NCBI GenBank assembly: GCA_015228995.1
Contig: JADGCM010000038.1
Span: forward strand, 1 to 12,876
DNA length: 12,876 bases
Reading direction: 5' to 3'
Origin: Magnetococcales bacterium
Lineage (GTDB): Bacteria > Pseudomonadota > Magnetococcia > Magnetococcales > JADGCH01
The position numbers were made by a program, and so were the translations under genes. The notes under the pieces are model-generated. The model saw only the letters and a program-made list of their open reading frames with translations, was not told where the DNA came from and ran no database searches. Of this stretch, positions 1 through 7,535 are shown piece by piece; position 1 is the first letter of the stretch; every line of letters begins with the position of its first letter.

Positions 1-1365
1 AGAAATTTTGAAAAATCATGTATTCGTAATATAAAATTTTTTTTTAAAGAGGCTGTTTCATGGGGAAAATTTGGTTCGGGGGCAACATCTTTTCGTTATA
101 GAGATGACTCCTTTGCCTTTGTCGACGCTGCCCCATCATTATTTGGAGATAATTTAGAACTTGTTTTAGCTGCTTTGAATAGCAAAGCAATTTCATATTT
201 ATTATCCATTCAGGGTAGCACATTAAATGTTACAGTTGGTCTATCTGGGGGGTTGCCAATTCCGCAAATTTCTAATGTCAAATCCACTGTACTACATGCT
301 ATTAAAATAGCTATATATGATTCTGAATCGTATACAACATCATGGAATTTCAGCTATTTACCAATATTATTTGGCTACCTAAAACAACCAACTATTGCCA
401 CCTCCTACGCCGCATGGCGACAGCACTGCCGAGCCGATATTGAGACCATGCAACGGCTCGAAGAAGAGAATAACCGCCTCTTCATCAATGCCTACGGCTT
501 ACAGGATGAACTGACGCCTGAGGTGCCATTGAATGAAATCACCCTAACGTGCAATCCACACTACCGCTACGGTGGCAGTAAAAGTGACAGCGAACTGGAG
601 CAATTGCTGCTGATCGATACCATCAAGGAGCTCATTTCCTACGCCATCGGCTGCATGATGGGCCGCTACAGTCTGGACGCTCCGGGTCTGATCTACGCCC
701 ATTCGGGTAATGAAGGATTTGATCCAAATTGTTATCCCAGCTTCCCCGCCGATGAGGACGGCATCATTCCCATCACCGACACCGACTGGTTCGCTGACGA
801 TGCCACCAACCGCTTGGCCGAGTTCCTGGCCGTGGCTTGGCCCAAGGAGCACGAACGGGAAAATCTCGCATTCGTTGCTACCTCTTTGGGGCAAAAGGGT
901 GGTGAAACCCCATTGGATACTGTCCGTCGCTATCTAAGCCGGGATTTTTTCAAGGACCACCTAAAAACCTATAAAAAGCGGCCTATCTATTGGCTGTTCA
1001 GCAGCGGTAAGCAAAAAGCCTTTGAGTGTCTGGTCTACCTGCACCGTTACCACCCCGGAACCTTGTCGCGTATGCGTATGGAATATGTCGTCCCTCTGCA
1101 AAGCCGCCTACGTGCTCGCGCCGAGCAGCTAGGACAGGACATCGCCGCTGCTTCCTCCACTGCCGTCCGCAATAAGGCTCAAAAGGAGCTGGACAAGCTG
1201 CGCGTGCAGCAGGAAGAATTAGCCCAATATGATGAAAAACTGCGTCATTTTGCAGACCAGCGCATCACCTTGGACCTGGATGACGGCGTCAAGGTAAACT
1301 ACGGCAAGCTCGGAAACCTCTTGGCTGAGGTGGCGGCAATCACAGGGGACAAGGGAGAAGATTGA
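1..1365 (+). CDS. pglX: PglX, BREX adenine-specific DNA methyltransferase, C-terminal part (5' end outside window)
   Basis: The reading frame is open from base 1, so this is the last 454 residues of a larger protein; PglX proteins are usually about 1,200 residues. PglX methylates an adenine in an asymmetric site, marking host DNA as self for BREX. The S-adenosylmethionine and NPPY motifs would lie upstream and are not visible. The first ~130 residues look like the target-recognition region of a TaqI-type methyltransferase: KFGSGATSFRY, then AALNSKAISYLL, then a GLPIP segment. The rest matches the PglX C-terminal domain, with RPIYWLFSSGKQKAF, YLHRYHPGTLSRMR, a charged helical stretch, and a final DLDDGVKVNYGKLG motif. 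Its TGA stop shares one base with the next gene's ATG. Bases 1-380 are far richer in A+T than what follows. The family assignment is firm; the recognition site cannot be read from sequence. Confidence 0.93.
   Translation, partial: RNFEKSCIRNIKFFFKEAVSWGKFGSGATSFRYRDDSFAFVDAAPSLFGDNLELVLAALNSKAISYLLSIQGSTLNVTVGLSGGLPIPQISNVKSTVLHAIKIAIYDSESYTTSWNFSYLPILFGYLKQPTIATSYAAWRQHCRADIETMQRLEEENNRLFINAYGLQDELTPEVPLNEITLTCNPHYRYGGSKSDSELEQLLLIDTIKELISYAIGCMMGRYSLDAPGLIYAHSGNEGFDPNCYPSFPADEDGIIPITDTDWFADDATNRLAEFLAVAWPKEHERENLAFVATSLGQKGGETPLDTVRRYLSRDFFKDHLKTYKKRPIYWLFSSGKQKAFECLVYLHRYHPGTLSRMRMEYVVPLQSRLRARAEQLGQDIAAASSTAVRNKAQKELDKLRVQQEELAQYDEKLRHFADQRITLDLDDGVKVNYGKLGNLLAEVAAITGDKGED
37..45 (+). repeat. 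Nine-T homopolymer in pglX
   Basis: A run of nine T encodes three phenylalanines in the target-recognition region of PglX. Slippage by one base would shift the frame and truncate the protein. It is short for a proven contingency tract, and it lies in AT-rich sequence where runs of T arise by chance. Confidence 0.5.
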
Positions 1366-2363
1366 TGTTTACCAGATTGATCCTGACAAATTTTACCGTC
1401 TTCAAATCTCTGGATATCCAGTTTTCCCAAGGGATCAATGTGTTTGTTGGAGCTAATGGGACTGGAAAAACACATCTACTCAAATTGCTCTATTGCTTGC
1501 AGGCGTGTCAGTCTTCCAACAGACGGTCACTGGATGAAAAGCTGGGAACCGTGTTCAGGCCACGGGACAACGATTTTCGCCGTTTGACCCGGCGCAGGTC
1601 GGGCAGAACCGTCACTAAAATCACGGTGGAAATGGGCCAACACTCCGTAAAAGCCAACTGGCATAACGCGTCTGACGGGCTGGCCCCCCAATTCCCTCCC
1701 GACTTGCTCCTTGAGCAACCGGTTTATATTCCCGTCAAGGAGGTGCTTTCTTTTGCGCCTGGCTTCATCTCTCTCTATGACAAATACGAGATGGCCTTTG
1801 ATGAGGTCTACTACGATATTTTGAAAATGGCCTATCTCCCTGTCAGAAAAGGGAAGCCTGCCGAAGAAAACAGGGACATTCTGGAAAAAATCCGGCAACT
1901 GATTGGTGGCCGAGTTGTGACAGAAGGTGACGCCTTTTTCCTGAACCACCAGAGCGCCAACCTGGAAATGCATTTGGTTGCGGAAGGTTATCGCAAGCTG
2001 GCGTTGATCTGGCAACTGATTCACAACGGCTCCCTGCTGACAGGAACAACCCTGTTCTGGGATGAGCCGGAAGCCAACCTGAATCCATCCTTGATGCAGC
2101 ATGTGGCCAACATTCTCATCCTGCTGGCGAACCGGGGCATCCAGGTGTTTCTGGCCACCCACAATTTTGCCTTTCTGAAAGAACTCGACCTGCTAAAACA
2201 ACGGACTCCGGTGACCTATTTTGCCATGGATGATTCCGGTCCTGACGGCGTTACGGCCAATTCATGCTCCAGTTATGCAGCCATCACCCCCAACAAGATT
2301 GCCGAAGAATACCTGCGGATTTATGATCAGGAGATGGAACAAGCCTTCAAGGGGGGTCATTGA
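1365..2363 (+). CDS. ABC/AAA15-type ATPase nested in the BREX operon
   Basis: A 332-residue soluble ATPase of the ABC/SMC-like class (AAA_15/AAA_21), as found in OLD-type and other defence ATPases. The N-terminus has the typical strand and Walker A (GANGTGKT, residues 29-36). A signature-like helix EGYRKLA begins at residue 207. Walker B is FWDEPEANLNP with D233 and E234, and the switch histidine is in ATHN (H266). The middle region (about 60-190) is the variable insert. I chose the ATG at 1365 over the TTG one codon upstream because GGAG at 1354-1357 is 7 bases from it. The stop overlaps the next ATG. It does not belong to the standard BREX set (BrxA/B/C, PglX, PglZ, BrxL). Inference: it pairs with the downstream nuclease-like protein as sensor or motor. 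It resembles the PARIS ATPase AriA in general class and location, but I cannot show orthology. Confidence 0.85.
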   Translation: MFTRLILTNFTVFKSLDIQFSQGINVFVGANGTGKTHLLKLLYCLQACQSSNRRSLDEKLGTVFRPRDNDFRRLTRRRSGRTVTKITVEMGQHSVKANWHNASDGLAPQFPPDLLLEQPVYIPVKEVLSFAPGFISLYDKYEMAFDEVYYDILKMAYLPVRKGKPAEENRDILEKIRQLIGGRVVTEGDAFFLNHQSANLEMHLVAEGYRKLALIWQLIHNGSLLTGTTLFWDEPEANLNPSLMQHVANILILLANRGIQVFLATHNFAFLKELDLLKQRTPVTYFAMDDSGPDGVTANSCSSYAAITPNKIAEEYLRIYDQEMEQAFKGGH

Positions 2364-2914
2364 TGACCACACCTAACCCCGATTGGATCGAAGGTGATAT
2401 TCACTTCGATTTTTCCAAGGCTCGGTCGGTACTGTCACTCGACCATCATGGCCGTGGACATGGCCTGAACCGATTGATGAAAGCGGTCGATTTCGTGGTG
2501 GAATGGGAAGATGCATTCTGGCTGGTCGAGGTAAAGGATCCCGATCAGAGCAAAATCCCCAGCCAACACAGGGACACGCAACAGAGCGACTTCCTTGAAA
2601 AGATGCGTTCCCGCTCCCTGATCCATGCCGAACTGTTTCCAAAATTCATCGACAGTCTGATCTATCTTGGACTGGATCGGGGAATTCCGGCCAAGCCCCT
2701 GCGCTACCTGACCCTCATTGGCATGACTGGTTTAGACCCGAGCTATTTCACCAATTTGTCGGCTGCTCTGTTGCAACATCATGATGGCTGTCTGCGTGGT
2801 CCTCAGCCGAACGGTTGGGCAAAAGGGTTCTCTGCTCATCTGTTCAACCTAGAGCTCTGGAATCGGAAGTTTCCTGATTGCCCTGTCACCCGGGTTGGAA
2901 TCGGGAGAGACTGA
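2363..2914 (+). CDS. Putative PD-(D/E)XK nuclease, partner of the BREX-nested ATPase
   Basis: A 183-residue protein I do not recognise by name. Residues 40-60 read KAVDFVVEWEDAF followed by WLVEVKDPD. This gives an acidic D43, a spacer of 12, and E56-V57-K58 at the end of a hydrophobic strand, which is the PD-(D/E)XK nuclease core pattern. An upstream acidic segment (residues 10-16) could contribute another metal ligand. There is no signal peptide or membrane segment. The C-terminal half (VGIGRD end, with a GWAKGF loop and FNLELW) has no motif I can name. The ATG at 2363 overlaps the ATPase stop and has a run of six G at 2351-2356 as ribosome-binding site. The stop abuts the pglZ GTG. Inference: this is the DNA- or RNA-cutting effector gated by the ATPase. 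It is not the Toprim-type AriB of PARIS. The nuclease call rests on motif alone. Confidence 0.68.
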   Translation: MTTPNPDWIEGDIHFDFSKARSVLSLDHHGRGHGLNRLMKAVDFVVEWEDAFWLVEVKDPDQSKIPSQHRDTQQSDFLEKMRSRSLIHAELFPKFIDSLIYLGLDRGIPAKPLRYLTLIGMTGLDPSYFTNLSAALLQHHDGCLRGPQPNGWAKGFSAHLFNLELWNRKFPDCPVTRVGIGRD

Positions 2915-5503
2915 GTGTCACAACTGGATATCATACGCAAGCGATTGGCGACCCCGTTTGAAGAGGGTCATCGGCTGGTCTTCTGGCAGGACCCAGGCCG
3001 GGAGTTCGAGGAGTCCCTAGTTCATGTGATACCTCCAGGTATTCATCTCCTGCGCCTGGATCGGGAACCTGCCCTGTTGGTCAAATCCTGGCTGGAATTG
3101 GAGGCTCCCACCGAACGCTATTTGCTCTATCAACCCGGTTCCCCACCTCCTACAGATGAAGACTGGTTTCTGGATATGAGGCTGTACGCGGTTCCTTTTG
3201 CCGCCGACAGCGCCACTATGCACCTTCGGGAATTGGAACTAAATCAACAGAGCCTGCGGGATCATTTGGCCGAACGCGCCTCCTTTCTGGCCAACAAGGA
3301 TCGCGTCGCCCGGCTCAAGCGCTTCATCCAGCCTGATGATGGTCCAGACGAGATTGATAAAGCCATCATGGCTGTCCTCTCCAAAGCCGACCGGCCAGAT
3401 TTTTTCAGCATAGTCATTGCCCTATTGCAGGAGCTGGATGAGGATGCCCCGGATCTCGCGCCAACATCCTGGTCCGAAGTGAAGAAGTACGGTCTTGAAC
3501 AACCATTCTGGCGCATGGTCGAGGAACAGTTCGGCTATCGGGAAGAAAATCCCAGTTTACGGAATTTTCTGCTCCGTATGATGGTTTCCGATTTTGATAA
3601 AAGCCTTCAATGCGCTCTTCCTGACCCACTGCGCCATCTGACCTTTCCGGCAAAGGGCGCTGCCAATGCCGTCGTTTGCCTTGGCCAGTGGCGGGACAGT
3701 ACCAGCCGCAGCCACCGCTACGAAATTCTCTCGGGGGGGGTGGCCGATATTATCCGACTGGAGGAATGTCTGCTGGGCCTGTCCTTGGAGGTATTGGGGG
3801 ATGTTAAGACCTTCTTGGTGGTCGAGAAAGCCATCGCCAGCCAGCTCCGCAATCGGGTATTGGAAACCGCCGGCACGATCAATCTGGAAGATATTCGCAA
3901 CACGGTATCCCAGAGACGAGATGGCTATTGGGCCTCGGCCTCGGATCAACACCGCCCCATGCGCAGGGTTTATGATGCCCTCCTGCAGGCTGCTGAGTTG
4001 TTCAACATACGCAACCGTCTGGGTCACGATGGTCTGAACTATGCCACACCCCAAGAGTTCCATCAAGCCTACACTCGGGAGTTGTATCGGCTGGATCAGC
4101 TCTATCGCCTGTTCACCGAAGCATCGGTGGAAGCCAAAAAAGCGGGCTGGGACATCCTTAAACCGCTGCATACCGAGGTAGAGGCCTGTTATGGTAATTG
4201 GTTCGTCCGTGCACTGGCCATAAATTGGAGTTCCATGACAGAAACCATGGTGCAGAAACGGTGGCACATCCCCGAAATCCCCGGGCAGCAGGTTTTTTAC
4301 GAGCGACATGTCCAGCATCTGCTCCCTCCCAAAGAGGAACGTCGTGTATTCGTGATCATTAGTGATGCACTGCGGTTTGAGGCGGCCCAGGAGCTAACAG
4401 ACCAACTCAATGGCAAATACCGTTTCACTGCCGAACTGAGCAGCCAACTTGGCGTTTTGCCTTCCTATACTGCTCTTGGTATGGCTACCTTGTTGCCTCA
4501 TAAACGGTTGGATTACACCGATAACGGCTCAGTATTGGTGGATGGGCAATCTTCCAGCGGTTTGGAGCAACGCGGCAAAATTCTTGAATCGGTTCAGGGA
4601 ACGGCCCTCAAAGCCGATGCCCTCATGGCTATGAAAAAGCCGGAAGGGCGAGAGTTCATACGGCCCTATCGAGTGATTTATATCTATCACAACCGCATTG
4701 ACGCTATTGGCGATACGGCTTCCAGTGAGGAAGAAACCTTTCAGGCTGTGCGAGAGACCATCAATGAATTGACCACCTTGGTCTCCAAAATGATCAACGA
4801 CCTGAATGCTACGAACATCCTGGTGACCTCAGACCATGGCTTTTTGTTTCAGATGGAGCCTCCATCCGAAACAGATAAGAATGCTCTCGCTAACAAACCA
4901 CCGGGAACCATTCTTTCCAAGAAGCGCTATCTGCTGGGACGTGATCTTCCTGTTGATGCCATGGCAATTCGTGGCTCTACGAATGACACGGCTGGGACGA
5001 CGAATGGCTTGGATTTTTGGGTGCCCAAAGGGGCCAGTCGCTTCCATTTCGTAGGCGGTGCGCGCTTCGTACACGGTGGGGCCACGTTACAAGAGATCGT
5101 GGTGCCCATCATAAAAATCCAGCAGGTGAAGGGCAAATCCGTTGAGGCCACCAAGGTACGAACGGTTGGCCTCAGCGTGCTGGGAAACACCTTCAAGGTC
5201 ACCACCAATCGGCATCGCTTTATATTGATCCAGAACGAGGCGGTTTCCGAACGGGTCAAGCCTGTCAGAGTACGGGTGGCGATCTTTGACGGGGAAAATC
5301 CTATCACCAATGTGGAATCGGTAACCTTTGACAGTTCATCCGAGGATATGAACGAATGGCGTAAGGAGGTGCGTTTGACCCTTGCTAGCCGCACCTTCGA
5401 CAAACGATCTCAGTATCAGCTCATTGTGCGCAACACCGATACTGAGGTTGAGGAGTTACGGATGGGCGTAACCATCGATATGGCTTTTTCTAATGATTTC
5501 TAA
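2915..5503 (+). CDS. pglZ: PglZ, BREX alkaline-phosphatase-superfamily protein
   Basis: 862 residues, a usual size for type 1 BREX PglZ. The N-terminus (RLVFWQDPGREFEE) is the standard PglZ opening. The alkaline-phosphatase fold occupies the middle: a metal-ligand aspartate in VIISDALRFE (D484), a candidate nucleophile threonine in LPSYTALGMA (T519), SDHGF with D640 and H641, and the family's late HGGATLQE motif (H720). PglZ is essential to BREX and works with PglX and BrxB/BrxC; its enzymatic role is still not settled. The GTG start follows the upstream TGA directly and has GGGAG at 2903-2907, 7 bases away. A run of eight G at 3733-3740 lies in frame. The last 11 bases overlap brxL. An ORF of 253 codons on the opposite strand is only a shadow. 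Confidence 0.95.
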   Translation: MSQLDIIRKRLATPFEEGHRLVFWQDPGREFEESLVHVIPPGIHLLRLDREPALLVKSWLELEAPTERYLLYQPGSPPPTDEDWFLDMRLYAVPFAADSATMHLRELELNQQSLRDHLAERASFLANKDRVARLKRFIQPDDGPDEIDKAIMAVLSKADRPDFFSIVIALLQELDEDAPDLAPTSWSEVKKYGLEQPFWRMVEEQFGYREENPSLRNFLLRMMVSDFDKSLQCALPDPLRHLTFPAKGAANAVVCLGQWRDSTSRSHRYEILSGGVADIIRLEECLLGLSLEVLGDVKTFLVVEKAIASQLRNRVLETAGTINLEDIRNTVSQRRDGYWASASDQHRPMRRVYDALLQAAELFNIRNRLGHDGLNYATPQEFHQAYTRELYRLDQLYRLFTEASVEAKKAGWDILKPLHTEVEACYGNWFVRALAINWSSMTETMVQKRWHIPEIPGQQVFYERHVQHLLPPKEERRVFVIISDALRFEAAQELTDQLNGKYRFTAELSSQLGVLPSYTALGMATLLPHKRLDYTDNGSVLVDGQSSSGLEQRGKILESVQGTALKADALMAMKKPEGREFIRPYRVIYIYHNRIDAIGDTASSEEETFQAVRETINELTTLVSKMINDLNATNILVTSDHGFLFQMEPPSETDKNALANKPPGTILSKKRYLLGRDLPVDAMAIRGSTNDTAGTTNGLDFWVPKGASRFHFVGGARFVHGGATLQEIVVPIIKIQQVKGKSVEATKVRTVGLSVLGNTFKVTTNRHRFILIQNEAVSERVKPVRVRVAIFDGENPITNVESVTFDSSSEDMNEWRKEVRLTLASRTFDKRSQYQLIVRNTDTEVEELRMGVTIDMAFSNDF
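3733..3740 (+). repeat. Eight-G homopolymer in pglZ
   Basis: A run of eight G spans the end of a TCG codon, two GGG codons and the start of GTG (SGGV). Poly-G tracts of this length can be slippery, and a one-base change would cut PglZ at about residue 275. Phase variation is only a possibility here. Confidence 0.5.
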
Positions 5504-7535
5504 ACATAAAAACAACAGTGTAGATGAACTTCTCAACCGTCACTTTGCGGGTCGAGTTGTGAGAAAAGATTTAACCAAGCTGGTCAAGGAGGGAGCAAAC
5601 GTCCCGGTTTACGTCCTGGAATACCTCCTAGGTTCCTATTGCGCCTCCGACGATGATGAAACCATCCGGGATGGACTGGAGACGGTCAAAGGTATCTTGG
5701 CGGAAAACTATGTCCGGCCAGACGAGGCGGAAAAGATCAAGTCGAAAATCAAGGAGCGCGGTAGCTTCAAGATCATTGATAAGGTCACTGTGCGTCTTAA
5801 TGAAAAGCGGGATGCTTATGAGGCCATGCTGGCCAACCTTGGCGTGAAAGATGCCGAAATCAAGGGTGCCGATGTCAGAAAATATGAGAAACTACTAGTC
5901 GGCGGTATATGGTGCATTATCACGATGTACTACTACCATGAAGAGGGACAGAAAGGCTCGCCATTCAGTATTGGTGAATTAAAGCCGATCCAAATGCCCA
6001 ACATGGACATGAGTGAAATATTTGAAGGACGGAGGGCATTCACCGAGGAAGAGTGGATTCAGGTGCTGCTGCGCTCTACCGGAATGGAGCCGAGTGTGTT
6101 GGAACCTCGGGTACATTGGCATCTGCTTGTTCGCATGATTCCCTTCGTGGAGAACAATTACAACTGCTGTGAACTTGGACCGAGAGGCACGGGTAAGAGC
6201 CATATCTATAAGGAGGTCAGCCCAAACAGCATCCTGATTTCAGGGGGGCAGACCACCGTCGCCAACCTCTTTTACAATATGGCTCGTCGCTTGGTTGGTT
6301 TGGTGGGAGTGTGGGATGTTGTCGCATTTGACGAGGTAGCAGGGTTATCGTTCAAGGAGAAGGATGGCGTCCAAATCATGAAAGATTATATGGCATCGGG
6401 CTCTTTTGCCCGAGGCCGGGATGCCATCTCTGCATCCGCCAGCATGGTTTTTGTAGGCAACATCAACCAAACACTAGACACCTTGGTCAAGACCAGCCAC
6501 CTGCTTTCACCATTCCCGGAAGCGATGATTGATTCAGCATTCTTTGACCGGTTTCATGCCTACATTCCTGGCTGGGAAGTCCCGAAGATGCGTCCGGAGT
6601 TTTTTACCAACCGCTATGGCCTGATCACCGACTATCTGGCTGAATTCATGCGGGAGATGCGCAAGCGCAATTTCGCCGATGCCATTGACCGCTATTTCAA
6701 ACTCGGCAACAATCTAAACCAACGCGACACAATTGCTGTGCGGAGAACCGTGTCTGGCTTATTGAAACTGCTCTACCCCTCCGGAGATTTCGACAAGGAG
6801 GTCGTTCGTCGTTGCCTTGAGTATGCTCTAGAGACCAGGCGACGGATCAAGGAGCAACTTAAAAAAATCGGGGGCATGGAATTTTTCGACGTTCACTTCT
6901 CCTACCTCGACCAGCAGACAATGGAAGAGAGGTTTATTGGCGTGCCTGAACAGGGGGGCGACAAATTGATCCCTGAGGGTCCGTTGAACCCGGGTGTGCT
7001 CCACACCATTGCTACCGGTAGTGTTGGCCATCTAGGGCTGTACCGATTAGAAACCCAGACCACAGCAGGAAACGGTAAAATGACCGCATCCGGCCTAGGA
7101 TCTAACAGTGCTGCCAAAGAAGCCCTAAGGATCTCCTACGACTACTTCAAAGCCAATGTGCATCGAATCAGCGGCGGAGCGAAGGCAGGCGACCATGACT
7201 TTCATCTCCATATCGTTGAATTACATAACACTGGGCCAACTAAGACAATGACTCTGGCTGGATTTGTAGCGTTTTGCTCCGGGATCTTAAAGAAGCCAGT
7301 TCAAGGACAGATGGTGGTACTCGGTGACATGAGCCTTGGAGGGAGCATCGTTCCGGTTGAAAATCTAGCTGAGACTCTCCAAGTCGCCTTTGATGGTGGG
7401 GCAAAAAGAATCCTGTTGCCTATGGCCAGTGTTCGAGATATTCCGACCATCCCGGGAGAGTTGTTCGCGAAGTTTCAAACGTCTTTCTTTAGTGATCCAG
7501 TGGATGCTGTTTTCAAGGCTTTGGGTGTCGGATAG
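5493..7535 (+). CDS. brxL: BrxL, Lon-like AAA+ protein of type 1 BREX
   Basis: 680 residues, full length for BrxL. The N-terminal domain begins DELLNRHFAGRVVRKDLTK, a highly conserved BrxL opening. The AAA+ core has Walker A GPRGTGKS (residues 229-236, K235) and Walker B VVAFDEV (D280, E281), then a conserved GNINQ segment. The C-terminal ~110 residues have the Lon-protease fold pattern, but where Lon has the GPSAG serine this protein reads GPTKT (T583), and the Lon lysine position reads alanine (A626). Known: BrxL forms DNA-binding AAA+ rings, and in BREX it is needed for phage restriction rather than for methylation. The start lies 11 bases inside pglZ with no clear Shine-Dalgarno sequence, which suggests coupled translation. 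It ends the BREX operon and overlaps the convergent Gx gene by 23 bases. Confidence 0.95.
   Translation: MISKHKNNSVDELLNRHFAGRVVRKDLTKLVKEGANVPVYVLEYLLGSYCASDDDETIRDGLETVKGILAENYVRPDEAEKIKSKIKERGSFKIIDKVTVRLNEKRDAYEAMLANLGVKDAEIKGADVRKYEKLLVGGIWCIITMYYYHEEGQKGSPFSIGELKPIQMPNMDMSEIFEGRRAFTEEEWIQVLLRSTGMEPSVLEPRVHWHLLVRMIPFVENNYNCCELGPRGTGKSHIYKEVSPNSILISGGQTTVANLFYNMARRLVGLVGVWDVVAFDEVAGLSFKEKDGVQIMKDYMASGSFARGRDAISASASMVFVGNINQTLDTLVKTSHLLSPFPEAMIDSAFFDRFHAYIPGWEVPKMRPEFFTNRYGLITDYLAEFMREMRKRNFADAIDRYFKLGNNLNQRDTIAVRRTVSGLLKLLYPSGDFDKEVVRRCLEYALETRRRIKEQLKKIGGMEFFDVHFSYLDQQTMEERFIGVPEQGGDKLIPEGPLNPGVLHTIATGSVGHLGLYRLETQTTAGNGKMTASGLGSNSAAKEALRISYDYFKANVHRISGGAKAGDHDFHLHIVELHNTGPTKTMTLAGFVAFCSGILKKPVQGQMVVLGDMSLGGSIVPVENLAETLQVAFDGGAKRILLPMASVRDIPTIPGELFAKFQTSFFSDPVDAVFKALGVG

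Noticed and set aside
1527..2162. 211-codon ORF on the minus strand
   Set aside because: It lies entirely opposite the well-supported ATPase gene and its translation has no family-like motif; it is a shadow.
1365..2914. Calling the nested pair PARIS (ariA-ariB)
   Set aside because: The location and ATPase class fit, but the second protein is only 183 residues and shows a PD-(D/E)XK pattern, not the Toprim/DUF4435 type of AriB.
3557..4318. 253-codon ORF on the minus strand
   Set aside because: Entirely opposite conserved pglZ sequence with no recognisable domain or ribosome-binding site.
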